Assembly: GCF_000333015.1 (NCBI RefSeq) | Contig: NZ_BANT01000008.1 | Location: forward strand, 62,001 to 126,000 | Source: Gordonia hirsuta DSM 44140 = NBRC 16056 | Lineage (GTDB): Bacteria; Actinomycetota; Actinomycetes; Mycobacteriales; Mycobacteriaceae | DNA length: 64,000 nt | Direction of reading: 5' to 3' | Shown here: positions 1 through 8,900 of the stretch, one piece after another | How the letters are laid out: the number at the start of each line of letters is the position of its first letter | How positions within the stretch are numbered: the first letter of the stretch is position 1 | Translations under genes and position numbers: made by a program | Notes under the pieces: model-generated | The model's database searches: none | Told to the model about the DNA's origin: nothing | What the model saw: the letters and a program-made list of their open reading frames with translations, nothing else

Positions 1-258
1 CCGCAAGCGAACCACAGCAGGGAGTCCAAGATCAATAGTCACACGTACCGCGCCGAACTCGGACGGTAGGGGCCGACCGGCCCGGGAGAGGTCAATCACA
101 ACACGCGCGGGCCGCAGCCGGGTTTGACCAGGTAGCAACGCCGGAAATGGATCCGCGACCAGGCCCTTTGGGCCGAAGGTCCCAGACAGGGATTCGACGT
201 AACCGAAGCGGTTACGCTACCGTATTTTCGTCATTGAACGAGGTAGGAGTCACCGACC
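1..258. other. Intergenic region upstream of the flavodoxin gene
   Basis: I see no convincing coding region here. Short open frames run through it but lack recognisable protein features. The right part holds a 17-bp inverted repeat and the ribosome binding site of the next gene, and the left part may be the flank of a gene outside the window. Confidence 0.5.
199..222 (+). promoter_or_regulatory. Palindromic operator candidate upstream of flavodoxin gene
   Basis: GTAACC-gaagc-GGTTAC at 199-215 is a perfect 6+6 inverted repeat with a 5-nt spacer. It is followed at once by TACCGT (217-222), which fits the actinobacterial -10 pattern TANNNT. A repressor site overlapping a promoter is the simplest reading. 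No cognate regulator gene is visible beside it. Confidence 0.4.
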
Positions 259-711
259 ATGGCAGCAGTCATCCTTTACGGGACCGAGACCGGCACGGCG
301 GAACTCGTCGCCGATGCGATCGCCGATGTGCTCGCAGCCGACTTCGACCCGTCGATCTACGATATGACCGACTTCGCCGCCGAGGACCTGGACCCCGAGG
401 ACTTCCTCGTCGTGGTCTGCTCGACGTACGGCGAGGGCGAGCTCCCGTCCGGCGCCCTGCCGTTCGCCGATGAGCTCGACGACGTCAAGCCTGACCTGGC
501 GGGGATGCGTTTCGCTGTGTTCGGGATGGGTGACAGCGTGTACGACGACACCTTCAACCGCGGCGGCGAGATCATGGCAGAGATGCTGTCCAAGCTCGGT
601 GCCACGCAGGTCGGAGAGCATTTCCGTCACGATGCCAGCTCGACCATCAAGCCCGCCGCCGCCGGCGCCGATTGGGCCGAAGGCCTCAAAGCCGTCATCG
701 CCGAGGGCTGA
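259..711 (+). CDS. Flavodoxin domain protein (MioC/flavodoxin-like)
   Basis: A 150-residue, single-domain FMN-binding protein, expected to be a soluble one-electron carrier. The phosphate-binding loop TETGTAE lies at residues 9-15. STYGEGELPSG (about 53-63) and GMGDSVYDDTFNRGG (about 90-104) fit the two isoalloxazine-contacting loops of short-chain flavodoxins. Length matches a stand-alone flavodoxin rather than a reductase fusion. The ATG is preceded by AGGAG at a normal distance. It is transcribed alone and converges on the permease gene. Its redox partner cannot be told from context. Confidence 0.85.
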   Translation: MAAVILYGTETGTAELVADAIADVLAADFDPSIYDMTDFAAEDLDPEDFLVVVCSTYGEGELPSGALPFADELDDVKPDLAGMRFAVFGMGDSVYDDTFNRGGEIMAEMLSKLGATQVGEHFRHDASSTIKPAAAGADWAEGLKAVIAEG

Positions 712-726
712 TCGGCCCCGCCGCAT

Positions 727-1599
727 TCAGGCCTGCACCGCGCGACGAGACTTCTCGTCGCGCGGTTTCGTATCCGAGACCGGATCGTGCCGAACGGCCG
801 AATGCTGCGCGAGTTTGACCACCGCGACCGCAGCCACCAGCAGAATCGCCGTCAGCAGGATCGACTTTCCCACCCCGACCCGCAGGTTCTCCCCCAGCAG
901 GATCACCCCCAGCGCCATCGAGACGGCCGGTTCCATCACATTCATCGCCGGGAACGACGTCTGGATGTCACCGGCGCCGAATGCCCGTTGCTGCGCCAGC
1001 ACCGCCAGCGCGATCACGATGGCCAGCAGGTAGACGTCGGCGTGCAGCAGGACCTCGGTCGGGGCGTGGATGATGTGCAACGCCACCGACTTGATCAGCA
1101 GCGCCGCGATACCGAACAGGGCACCGGAGGCGATGCCGTAACACAGCGCCTTGGTGTGTGCGGTGCGACAGCGTTCGGCCAGCACCACCATTCCGATCAG
1201 ACCCACGATCAGCACGGTCACGGTGATCGCCAGCAGCACCGGAGAGGCTCGCCGCTCCGACGGCACCGGCCGGGCGATCAGCAGGAACGTGACGACCGCG
1301 CCGACCAGCACCGCGCCCCACACCCAGTCCATGGTGGAGGGACGACGATGATCGATCTTGGCCTCCAGCGGCAGCGCGAACAGCACCGCCAGGACCACCA
1401 GCGGCTGGACCAACAGGATCGAGCCGAGGCCGAGCGCATACGCCTGGAAGCCGAAGCCGACCACTGCGATCGCTGCACCGAACCACCAGCCCTTGGCGAT
1501 CGCACCGCTGCGCTGGGATGCCTTCTGCCGCAGAACCGTGCCGGTCGCGATCAGGGCAGCGGCCAGCACGGCAAGCAGAGCCGGTACCCACGTGTGCAT
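727..1599 (-). CDS. DMT-superfamily (EamA/NIPA-like) membrane transporter
   Basis: A polytopic inner-membrane protein of about 290 residues with nine to ten hydrophobic helices and no signal peptide, typical of the drug/metabolite transporter superfamily. The first helix begins immediately (HTWVPALLAVLAAALIATG), and a second hydrophobic repeat half ends in ILLGENLRVG before the last helix, as in EamA proteins. The substrate is unknown. The start is taken at the ATG at 1599, after GGAGGGG. A TTG start at 1641 after GGAGG is also possible and would add 14 residues. It is divergent from the deaminase gene. Confidence 0.75.
   Translation of the reverse strand: MHTWVPALLAVLAAALIATGTVLRQKASQRSGAIAKGWWFGAAIAVVGFGFQAYALGLGSILLVQPLVVLAVLFALPLEAKIDHRRPSTMDWVWGAVLVGAVVTFLLIARPVPSERRASPVLLAITVTVLIVGLIGMVVLAERCRTAHTKALCYGIASGALFGIAALLIKSVALHIIHAPTEVLLHADVYLLAIVIALAVLAQQRAFGAGDIQTSFPAMNVMEPAVSMALGVILLGENLRVGVGKSILLTAILLVAAVAVVKLAQHSAVRHDPVSDTKPRDEKSRRAVQA
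738..769 (+). terminator. Intrinsic terminator of the flavodoxin gene, inside the 3' end of the convergent permease gene
   Basis: CCGCGCGACGAG-actt-CTCGTCGCGCGG is a perfect 12-bp stem with a 4-nt loop, followed by TTTCGT on the plus strand. The stop codon of the permease gene is at 727-729 on the other strand, so the hairpin also encodes its last residues. Confidence 0.75.
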
Positions 1600-1721
1600 C
1601 CCCTCCAGGCTATCGGGCCGGAGCGCCGCGATCTTCCCCAATGCCTCCGGTCTTGCTCACAGTGCGGGCGGGTTCGGCCGGGCCGGTCCGCCCGCAGCGC
1701 GCTTCGCGATACGGTCGAAGG

Positions 1722-2219
1722 GTGATCCTCCGCGACCCCGAGCCCGAAGACCTTCCGTATCTTCGCCGCTGTGTGACGCTCGCCAGACACGCCGTCGAGG
1801 TGGGCGACGAACCGTTCGGGTCGTGCCTGGTGCTCGAGGGCAACACCTTGTTCGAGGACTTCAACCATGTCTCCGGCGGAGACCACACCCGGCACCCGGA
1901 GTTCGCGATCGCCCGCTGGGCCGCCAAGAACCTGACGTCCGAGCAGCGCCGAGCCGCGGTGGTCTACACCTCCGGCGAACACTGCCCGATGTGCGCGGCC
2001 GCGCACGCCTGGGTGGGACTGGGCCGGATCGTGTACGCCGCCAGTTCCATCCAGCTGCTGCAGTGGCGCCGGGAGTGGCATCTGCCCGATCCGCCGGTGG
2101 CCCCACTGCCGATCAACGCCGTCGCCCCGGGTGTCATCGTCTCCGGGCCGGCCCCCGAGCTGGCCGATGAGATCCGGCTGCTGCACGCCCAGTCCGCCGG
2201 CATCGATCCACTGCCCTGA
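1722..2219 (+). CDS. Nucleoside/cytidine-type deaminase
   Basis: A 165-residue zinc-dependent deaminase of the CDA/tadA-guanine deaminase fold. The HPE motif at about residues 58-60 supplies a zinc ligand and the proton-shuttling Glu. PMC within CPMCAAA (about 88-94) supplies the two Cys ligands. FGSCLVLEG near residue 30 resembles the substrate-pocket strand of guanine deaminase and tRNA adenosine deaminase. The chosen GTG at 1722 places the conserved N-terminal helix at the expected point; longer upstream frames overlap the divergent gene. The substrate cannot be fixed from sequence. tadA is less likely because the N terminus is unlike TadA. Confidence 0.8.
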   Translation: MILRDPEPEDLPYLRRCVTLARHAVEVGDEPFGSCLVLEGNTLFEDFNHVSGGDHTRHPEFAIARWAAKNLTSEQRRAAVVYTSGEHCPMCAAAHAWVGLGRIVYAASSIQLLQWRREWHLPDPPVAPLPINAVAPGVIVSGPAPELADEIRLLHAQSAGIDPLP

Positions 2220-2328
2220 GCTGTCCTTTCCCGCAATCTCACGGCTCGACCCCCGACAGCTCCTGGACGTCGCCGTGTCTACCGTGCGCCTCACCCCTTT
2301 TGTCGGCTGTCCGGTTTACCGTCGGGAC

Positions 2329-2601
2329 ATGGACTATCGCACTCAGCTCGAAAGCCTCACCACGCTGTCAGCCGATGAGATCGCCCAGGCATGCGCTGGT
2401 GAGCGCCTCGGCGCCCTCGTCACGCATTGCTATGACGAGTACCTGGAGCTCCGCGAGCTTGCCGAGGAGACTCGCGACAGCGATGCCTCCGAGCAGCACG
2501 ACTTCTACCTGCAGGAGGCGGCCGCCTGGCGCGACACCGCCCGAGTGCTGCGCGACATGAGCACCCGGCAGGCCGCCGACACAGCGATGCGTTCGGCATG
2601 A
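2329..2601 (+). CDS. Small conserved protein of unknown function
   Basis: A 90-residue acidic, probably all-helical soluble protein. Its composition (ELRELAEETRD, EQHDFYLQEAAAWRDTARVLRDM) suggests two or three long helices. I do not recognise a named family. The start is the ATG at 2329, in a sensible frame just downstream of the deaminase. Its last codons overlap the start of the phosphatase gene by 4 nt (ATGA), so the two are almost certainly translationally coupled. Confidence 0.7.
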   Translation: MDYRTQLESLTTLSADEIAQACAGERLGALVTHCYDEYLELRELAEETRDSDASEQHDFYLQEAAAWRDTARVLRDMSTRQAADTAMRSA

Positions 2602-3089
2602 AACGAGCACCGCGCACGCTGGTCCTGCTGCGTCACGGCAAGTCCGCCTACCCGCCCGGGGTTCCCGATCACGATCGTCCCCTCAACGACCGCGGCCGAC
2701 GCCAGGCCGCGCTGGCCGGACAGTGGCTGGACGACGACGACATCGACGTCGACTCGGTCATCTGCTCCACCGCCGAACGCACGCGGCAGACCCTCGACCG
2801 CACCGGGATCGATGTCGCCACGATCTACACCGACGACATCTACGAGAACACCCCGGAGAACATCCTCGAGGCGATCCGCACCTATGCACCCGAGGACGCC
2901 AAAACCCTGCTGATCGTCGGCCACTTCCCCGGCCTGCCCGGCACCATCTTGCTGCTCGACGGCGACGCCGAGATCGACAGTTTCCCCACCTCGGCGTACG
3001 CGGTTCTAGACATCGGTGTCGCATGGGACCGCATCGGGCTCGACGTCGACCCGGCTGCACGCCTGCGCGAGCTGCGGATCCCCCGCTGA
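2598..3089 (+). CDS. SixA-like histidine phosphatase family protein
   Basis: A 163-residue phosphoglycerate-mutase-fold phosphatase. The phosphoacceptor motif LLRHGKS lies at residues 10-16 (His13). The second catalytic His is in VGHFPGLPG at about residue 109. Short length without the insertions of PGM enzymes matches SixA phosphohistidine phosphatases. The partner phosphohistidine protein is unknown; many actinobacterial members have undefined substrates. It overlaps the preceding small gene by 4 nt, consistent with an operon. Confidence 0.85.
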   Translation: MKRAPRTLVLLRHGKSAYPPGVPDHDRPLNDRGRRQAALAGQWLDDDDIDVDSVICSTAERTRQTLDRTGIDVATIYTDDIYENTPENILEAIRTYAPEDAKTLLIVGHFPGLPGTILLLDGDAEIDSFPTSAYAVLDIGVAWDRIGLDVDPAARLRELRIPR

Positions 3090-3171
3090 CCCGCGAATCT
3101 CCCGCCGACCGACCCTGAGTCGCCCCGGATCGGTCAGCGTGTCCCCAACAGTCAGCGCCCTGACGCACGCG

Positions 3172-3203
3172 AGGGCGGCAGCCGCTGGTGCGACTGCCGC
3201 CCT
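3172..3203. terminator. Bidirectional terminator between convergent genes
   Basis: AGGGCGGCAG and CTGCCGCCCT form a perfect 10-bp stem around a 12-nt loop. It lies between the plus-strand phosphatase gene and the minus-strand secreted-protein gene. The flanking T content is weak, as is usual in high-GC actinobacteria. Confidence 0.6.
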
Positions 3204-3218
3204 TGCGTGTTCTCACTG

Positions 3219-5678
3219 TCACTGCACCAGGACTGCGCCTTCGTTCGACTGCGACTGGATACCTGCCGGGCCAGATCCCGTCGGTGACGCCGGAGGCACC
3301 GACACCGGCGCCCCCGTCACACCATCCTCTTCGACCGTCTCTTCGCTGACCGTGTCCTGGTTGAGGCTGAGATCAGTAGTCGGATCGCCTTCGGGAGATG
3401 ACTGCTCCGGGCCGGCCGCCGGCTCGGTTACCGGCGTCGGATCGGGATCCTGGGTCCCGTCCTGCGTCGACGACGTCAGGTTCGAGCGCAGGTCGGCCAG
3501 CCCATCCTTGGCTTTCTGACCAGCCTTCGCCGCAGCGCCGGTCACCGAGGCGGTCAGTCCCTCGACGCCGCCGGTGGACTGCTCGATCAGCGAACCGATC
3601 TGCTTGAGGTCGTCGTCGATGGTCACGGTCTTCCGATAGTCGCGGAACATGCCCAGGAAGTCGAAGTTCGACGGACTGGTCAGCGTTCCGAAACCGAAGG
3701 GGTTATCGACGGTGATCACACCGATCTTCGGCAGGAGGCCACGGTCGGCGTCCGCGGCGATCTTCTTGATCTGCGGCAGGCTCAGGTAGTTCGGCCGGTC
3801 GGCGCCGTTGACCGTGGCCGCCGGGAACAGCACGACGGTGTGGCCGAGCCATTCGATCGTGATCGGCTCACGCAGCCCGTAATCGCTGGTCAGATAAGCT
3901 GCGGTGATCGTGTCCGTCACCGGCTGCAGGCTCGTGGTGTAAGTCGGGTTGCCGTCGTCGTCGAGCACCGCTTCGCCCGCCCCGTCGACGATCGGGGTCT
4001 TGACCTCCTCCATCTTGACGCGGGTCTTCGGCTGGCCGGTCTCGGGATCGAGGACCGGGTTTCCGTCGTCGTCGAGGACCGTTTCGAGGACGTATCGGGT
4101 CTGCACGTCTTGGGTGAAGCGGACGAAGTCCTTAGCGAATTTGAGCCTGCCGTCCTCGGAGGTGAGGTTGTCCATCAGCGTGTCCATGAACGGCGTGGTC
4201 TCCGAACCGCCGAGCATGCCGAACTGCTTGAGCAGCGCGTCGTTGCCGAACACCAGCGAACTGAGGTCGGTCAGTCCGTACTGGGTCTGCCGGCTGACAG
4301 GAGTGTTGCCCCCGGGGTTGTCCGGGTCGGCGAGGGTGACCTCCCGCAGGTCCTGATAGAAGTCGAAGGTGCCCAGATAGTTGCTGCAACTGCCCAGGCC
4401 CTCGGCCACTGCGCTGGCCTGGATGCCGTAGCAACTGACCTCCTTGAGTCCCGGCAGCTGTAGCCCCTCGATCTGATCGACCAGCGCCGCGCCTTCTTCA
4501 CCGGCCAGATCGAGTGCGCCGGACTTCTTCAGATTCGTGAAGTCCAGTTCCTTCCCGAACCAGGTCAGCTTGATCTGATCGGTGTCCATGTTGAGCGCGG
4601 TCGCCACACCCAGTTGCGAGGTAGCAGTGGAGGTTCGGCCGTGATCGGCGCCCGCCAGCGCGACGCCCGGCAAACCGAAGAGCGTATTGGCTTCTGCGGT
4701 GGCGTTGCCGCCGCGCATCGCCAGTGCGACCTTGAGGCCGTCGCCCTTGACCGTCGCCCCACCCTTGGGTCCCAGGTCGGCCAGGGCGGGTAGTTCGACC
4801 GGATGGTTGTAGCTGTCGAACTTCTCGCCGGTCAGGTATTCGACCATCTTCAGTGCGTCGCGGCGCTTGTCGTAATGCTTGTCTTCGGTGACTTCGCCCG
4901 ACTTGAGTTTGACCTTTCCCGTCGCCGTTTTCGTCTTCCCGAAAAGATCCTTGTACGTCTTCGTCGGACACGTGTCGCCGGGATCGGAGACTTCATGGTT
5001 CTTTACGCCGAAAACGTTGGCGGTCGTGCCGTAGTCACACTCCCACTTTCGAGAATCTTCGTACACACGATCCAGATTCGCGTGCTCGCGGATCTGGTCG
5101 TAGCTGCTGTAGTTGCCGACTGCGAACGGGTCGATGCGCCCGTAGCCGAGTCCGTTGGCAATGCTCTTGGTGGTGTCGCTACCCAGCGCCAGACCGCTGA
5201 GTAGTTGGATCATGTTCTTCTCACCGAGATTGATACTGCCGAAACCGCCGCCCAACTTGATTTCGCCGAGGTCAACCTTCTGACTCTCCATCAGCCCACC
5301 GATCTCGATGCTGTCGGGCAGCACCACGGCCACGCCCATGCCACCGGTGGACTGGCTGCAGTCGGCCACCGCCACCGGCGGGTTCTCCGCGTCGATGACC
5401 GGCGTGGATCCATCGGGGTTCTGGCAGACCTCGATGAAGTCCTTGACCATCTCGTTTTCGAGCAGCCCCGTGATGGCGCCCAGGTCCCCCAGGCCACCCA
5501 GGAGATCACCCTCGTCGGCATGAGCCGCACCGGCGCCACCAAGCAGTCCGGCTCCGAGCGCCACGACCGCCCCGGCAGCAACGGCCGTCTGCAACGACCT
5601 TTGTCCCCGCCGGTATTCCTTCATCGCCCGCCGGCGTGCCGCCCGGTTTCCGCGTCGCTGATCCACAGATTCCTCCAT
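3219..5678 (-). CDS. Large secreted protein of unknown function, paralogue of the next gene
   Basis: An 819-residue exported protein. Residues 1-30 are basic and 31-54 hydrophobic, ending in a cleavage site like AHA|DE. About 600 residues align block by block with the upstream neighbour: NEMVKDFIEVC, DALKMVEYLTGE, ALAGADHGR, LTWFGKELDFTNL, GSCSNYLGTFDFYQDLR, FGNDALLKQF and YLTSDYGLREPITIEWLGH. Several Cys in these blocks are conserved between the two, suggesting disulfides. A short linker (about residues 525-595) carries LDDDGNP repeats, and the C-terminal tail is rich in Pro, Ser, Thr and Glu. I recognise no named domain. The start ATG at 5678 gives a normal signal peptide, and further in-frame upstream sequence does not look like protein. 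Confidence 0.8.
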   Translation of the reverse strand: MEESVDQRRGNRAARRRAMKEYRRGQRSLQTAVAAGAVVALGAGLLGGAGAAHADEGDLLGGLGDLGAITGLLENEMVKDFIEVCQNPDGSTPVIDAENPPVAVADCSQSTGGMGVAVVLPDSIEIGGLMESQKVDLGEIKLGGGFGSINLGEKNMIQLLSGLALGSDTTKSIANGLGYGRIDPFAVGNYSSYDQIREHANLDRVYEDSRKWECDYGTTANVFGVKNHEVSDPGDTCPTKTYKDLFGKTKTATGKVKLKSGEVTEDKHYDKRRDALKMVEYLTGEKFDSYNHPVELPALADLGPKGGATVKGDGLKVALAMRGGNATAEANTLFGLPGVALAGADHGRTSTATSQLGVATALNMDTDQIKLTWFGKELDFTNLKKSGALDLAGEEGAALVDQIEGLQLPGLKEVSCYGIQASAVAEGLGSCSNYLGTFDFYQDLREVTLADPDNPGGNTPVSRQTQYGLTDLSSLVFGNDALLKQFGMLGGSETTPFMDTLMDNLTSEDGRLKFAKDFVRFTQDVQTRYVLETVLDDDGNPVLDPETGQPKTRVKMEEVKTPIVDGAGEAVLDDDGNPTYTTSLQPVTDTITAAYLTSDYGLREPITIEWLGHTVVLFPAATVNGADRPNYLSLPQIKKIAADADRGLLPKIGVITVDNPFGFGTLTSPSNFDFLGMFRDYRKTVTIDDDLKQIGSLIEQSTGGVEGLTASVTGAAAKAGQKAKDGLADLRSNLTSSTQDGTQDPDPTPVTEPAAGPEQSSPEGDPTTDLSLNQDTVSEETVEEDGVTGAPVSVPPASPTGSGPAGIQSQSNEGAVLVQ

Positions 5679-5854
5679 AGGTTGGTGTGGCTGCTGGTTA
5701 CTAGATCTGATCGGAACCGGACAGAGCCTCATTAGCCTTCCTCGCGGAATTCGCCCGTTCAGAGGAATACCTGCGAATCCGATGTCAAACCGTGAGGAAC
5801 GTGACTTGAGCCACCCTGTAGACGGCTGAATCAGCGAACGGGGACTCAAAAGAC

Positions 5855-5892
5855 GAACCGCACCGGACCAAGTCGCTGGTCCGGTGCGGTTC
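5855..5892 (-). terminator. Intrinsic terminator downstream of the larger secreted-protein gene
   Basis: A perfect 16-bp stem (arms 5855-5870 and 5877-5892, 6-nt loop) is followed on the minus strand by GTCTTTTGAG. This is the most canonical intrinsic terminator in the window. It should stop transcripts of the 5909-9187 gene, so the two secreted paralogues probably have separate promoters or limited read-through. Confidence 0.85.
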
Positions 5893-5908
5893 CACTTGTG
5901 TGACGTCG

Positions 5909-8900
5909 TCAACCGCCGATCAGCGCCGCACCGACCGGCTCGCCCTGTCCACTCTGTACCGGCTCTGATGGAGCAGCCGGGGCAGTCTGGGGCTGCGACG
6001 GCACGCTCGGGACCTCGGCGGATTCGGTCGGAACCGAAACGGTCGGATCCGGTGTCACCGCCGAGCTCTCCGGCACGGCCGGGGAGCCCGGCTCCACGGT
6101 GGCCTCCGGCTCGGCCGGCTGCGACGGTACGACAGGGTCGTCCTCGACCGTCGGCGACGAGGGCGCAGTCGTGCTGGACGGAGCCGACTGCGTGGTTGAC
6201 GGAGCCGACGACGAAGCCGGGTCCTGCGTCTGCGCGGGAGCGCTCGGCCGGCCTTGCATCAACGGGGACATTTCCGGATCAGTGGAGCCGGTGCCTTCGG
6301 TCTCCGGCCCGGTATCGCCGGCCTCGATTCCGTCGTCTTCGCCGATCTCCGGGTCGACCGGGTCGATCGGCAGTTCCGGCGACTTCGGCTTCTTCAGTCC
6401 AAGCTGCTCGAACAGCCCATCGGTGAGCCGCTCGGATCCGGGGAAGACCATCGGGCCCACCAGCTTGTCGAGCATCTTCAGATCGTCGTCGAGGGTGATC
6501 GACTTCTTGAAGGCCTTCGCCGTACCGAAGATGTCCCACGGCTTGTCGAAGCTCCAGGTGCCCAGCCCGAGCGGGTTGTCCCACTGGACCAGGTTGATCT
6601 TCGGCAGGAGCCCGGCGTTCGCATCCCCGACGATCTTGGAGATCTGCGGTGCGCCGATCAGGTTGGGCCGGGTGCTGCCGTCGTTCAGTTCGACGGCCGG
6701 GAAGAACACGATCTGGTGGCCGAGCCACTCGATCACCAGCGGCTCACGCAGACTGTAGTCACTGGTCAGCCAGTGGGCGGTGACGGTCTTGGCCACCACC
6801 GGATCCCACAGCAGGTTTCCGTTCTCGTCCTTGGCCTGCTCCATCTTCTGAACCATGACCGGAGCCTTCTTGGTCAGGCCTTCCAGTGAAGCCTCATCGG
6901 TCTCGTCGACGCCGGTGACGATCTGCCCGTCCGCATCCATCCAGACGTAGTCTGTGTCGGCCTCGGTGGCGTCACGGTAGACGGTCTTACCGTCGGCGTC
7001 CGTCTGCTCCACCATGACCGGCTTCTTGAAGTAGCGCGTCTTCTCCTGGTACATGGGATTGTTGTCGGCGTCGACCTGCGGAACCTGCTGGGTCACCGTG
7101 ACCATCTTCGGCGACGCACCGGCTGGCGGGACCCCGTCTTCGTCAGCGGTGACATCAGCACCGTCCAACGTCCACAGCAGGTTGCCGTCATCGTCGGTGG
7201 CCTGGACTTCGACCTCTTCAGTCGTCATCAGCGGTTCATTCGAGAGGTACGTCTCCCACGCATCCTCGGTGACACCCACCATGCGCGCGGTCACATTGTT
7301 CTTCATCCGCGGCGTTCGCGCGTCGACCATCATCGGGTCGGTCTGCTCAGCGTCGTTCCACAGCAGTTCCCCAGTCTCCGGGTCCTTCGCCTGCTCCTGT
7401 TTGTTCACCAGCTCCATCTTCGGCTCGGCACCTTCAGGCACCTCGTCGCCGCTGGCGACTGACACTTCCTCATCCCCGACCAGCCAGAGAAGATGACCGT
7501 CCTCGTTCGTCGCCTGCTGCTCGACGTAGACCGGGTCCCACAACAGATTGCCGTCGGCGTCAGTGGCTTGAATCTTCTCGAACGTCGTCTCGATGTTCTT
7601 GGTGTAGCGAATGAAGTCCTTGCCCATCTTGAAGCGACGGTCCTCGTCGAGTGCGGCCGTCAGCAAGCTGGCGATCGCCGGGTTGGACAGCATCGCCCCC
7701 AGATCCATGTCACCCCCGCCGGACAGCATCGGCAGGAAGCTCTTGAGGAGAGCGTCATTGCCGAAGATCAGGGAGGTGATGTCCATGATTCCCTGCGACT
7801 CCTGTCGACTGACCGAGTCACCGGTGAAGGTGTCAGTGCCATCGGAGACCGGGCGCAGATCCTTGTAGGTGTCGAAGGTACCCAGGAAGTTGCTGCAGCT
7901 CCCGAACGACTCGGCCGTTGCCTTCGCATTGACGCCGTAACAGAAGACCTCCTTGAGGGCCGGAATCTGGCCGTTGAGACCCTCAAGCATCGACAGCATG
8001 CCAGCCATCTCATCGGCCTCTTCGCCCAACGCTTCCTTCGCGATTTCCGCTTGCAGAAGGGGAAGCAGGTTTGAGAAATCCACATCCTGACCAAACCAGG
8101 TGAAGCGGATGTCGTTCAGGTCCATATCGGCGGCGATCGCGATGCCGTACTGAGCGTAGGCGTGTGCGAGCCGGCCCTTATCTGCCCCTGCGAGCGCGAC
8201 TGCGAATTCGTTTCCCGTCTGTGCGATGGCCGTGCCGTTACGCATCGACAGCGCGATGTTGATGCCGTCGCCCTCGATGACCGACCTTCCCTTCGGGCCC
8301 GTCAGCGGCGGCAGATTATGCGGCTTCGTGTAGTCGTAGGTCTGACCGGTGAGGAATTCGGCGACCTTCAGCGCATCGGCACGCCGCTGCAGATTCTGGT
8401 CCACTTCGCGGTACTTCCAACCACCGATACATGCCCCAAACACGACGCTCCCCGGGCAGTAGCGCTCCTCGACCATCAGCGGCTCCAGCGCTGCGTCCTC
8501 GATGATCTTGTTGTAGATGTCGGTTTCATAGTCGCCGTACTTGCTGAACATCCGCGGATCGATGCCGACACCGTAGTCCTTCTCGGCGATCGACTTGACG
8601 TTGTTGCCGAGGATGTCGTTGCCCTCGAAGATCAGACCGCTGGCCAGATTAAGCAGATTCTGCTGGCCCATCGGGAGAGTGACAACCTTGATCCATCCGA
8701 GAAGCGGATCGTAGACATCGACGTCGGGCCCCAGATCGATCACCATGGTGTTGCCGAGTTGTCCCACCTCGAAACGATCGGGTAGCACCAGTGCCAGACC
8801 GGTGCCGTTCGAGTTCTGACAGGACGCGATGGCATTGGGCGGGAGCGTCCCGGTCGTGGTGTCTTCCGGATCCCACTGGGTTCCGGCACTCGGATTTCCG

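Noticed and set aside
250-726. Minus-strand frame opposite the flavodoxin gene
   Set aside because: It is antisense to a gene with clear FMN-binding motifs and a good ribosome binding site.
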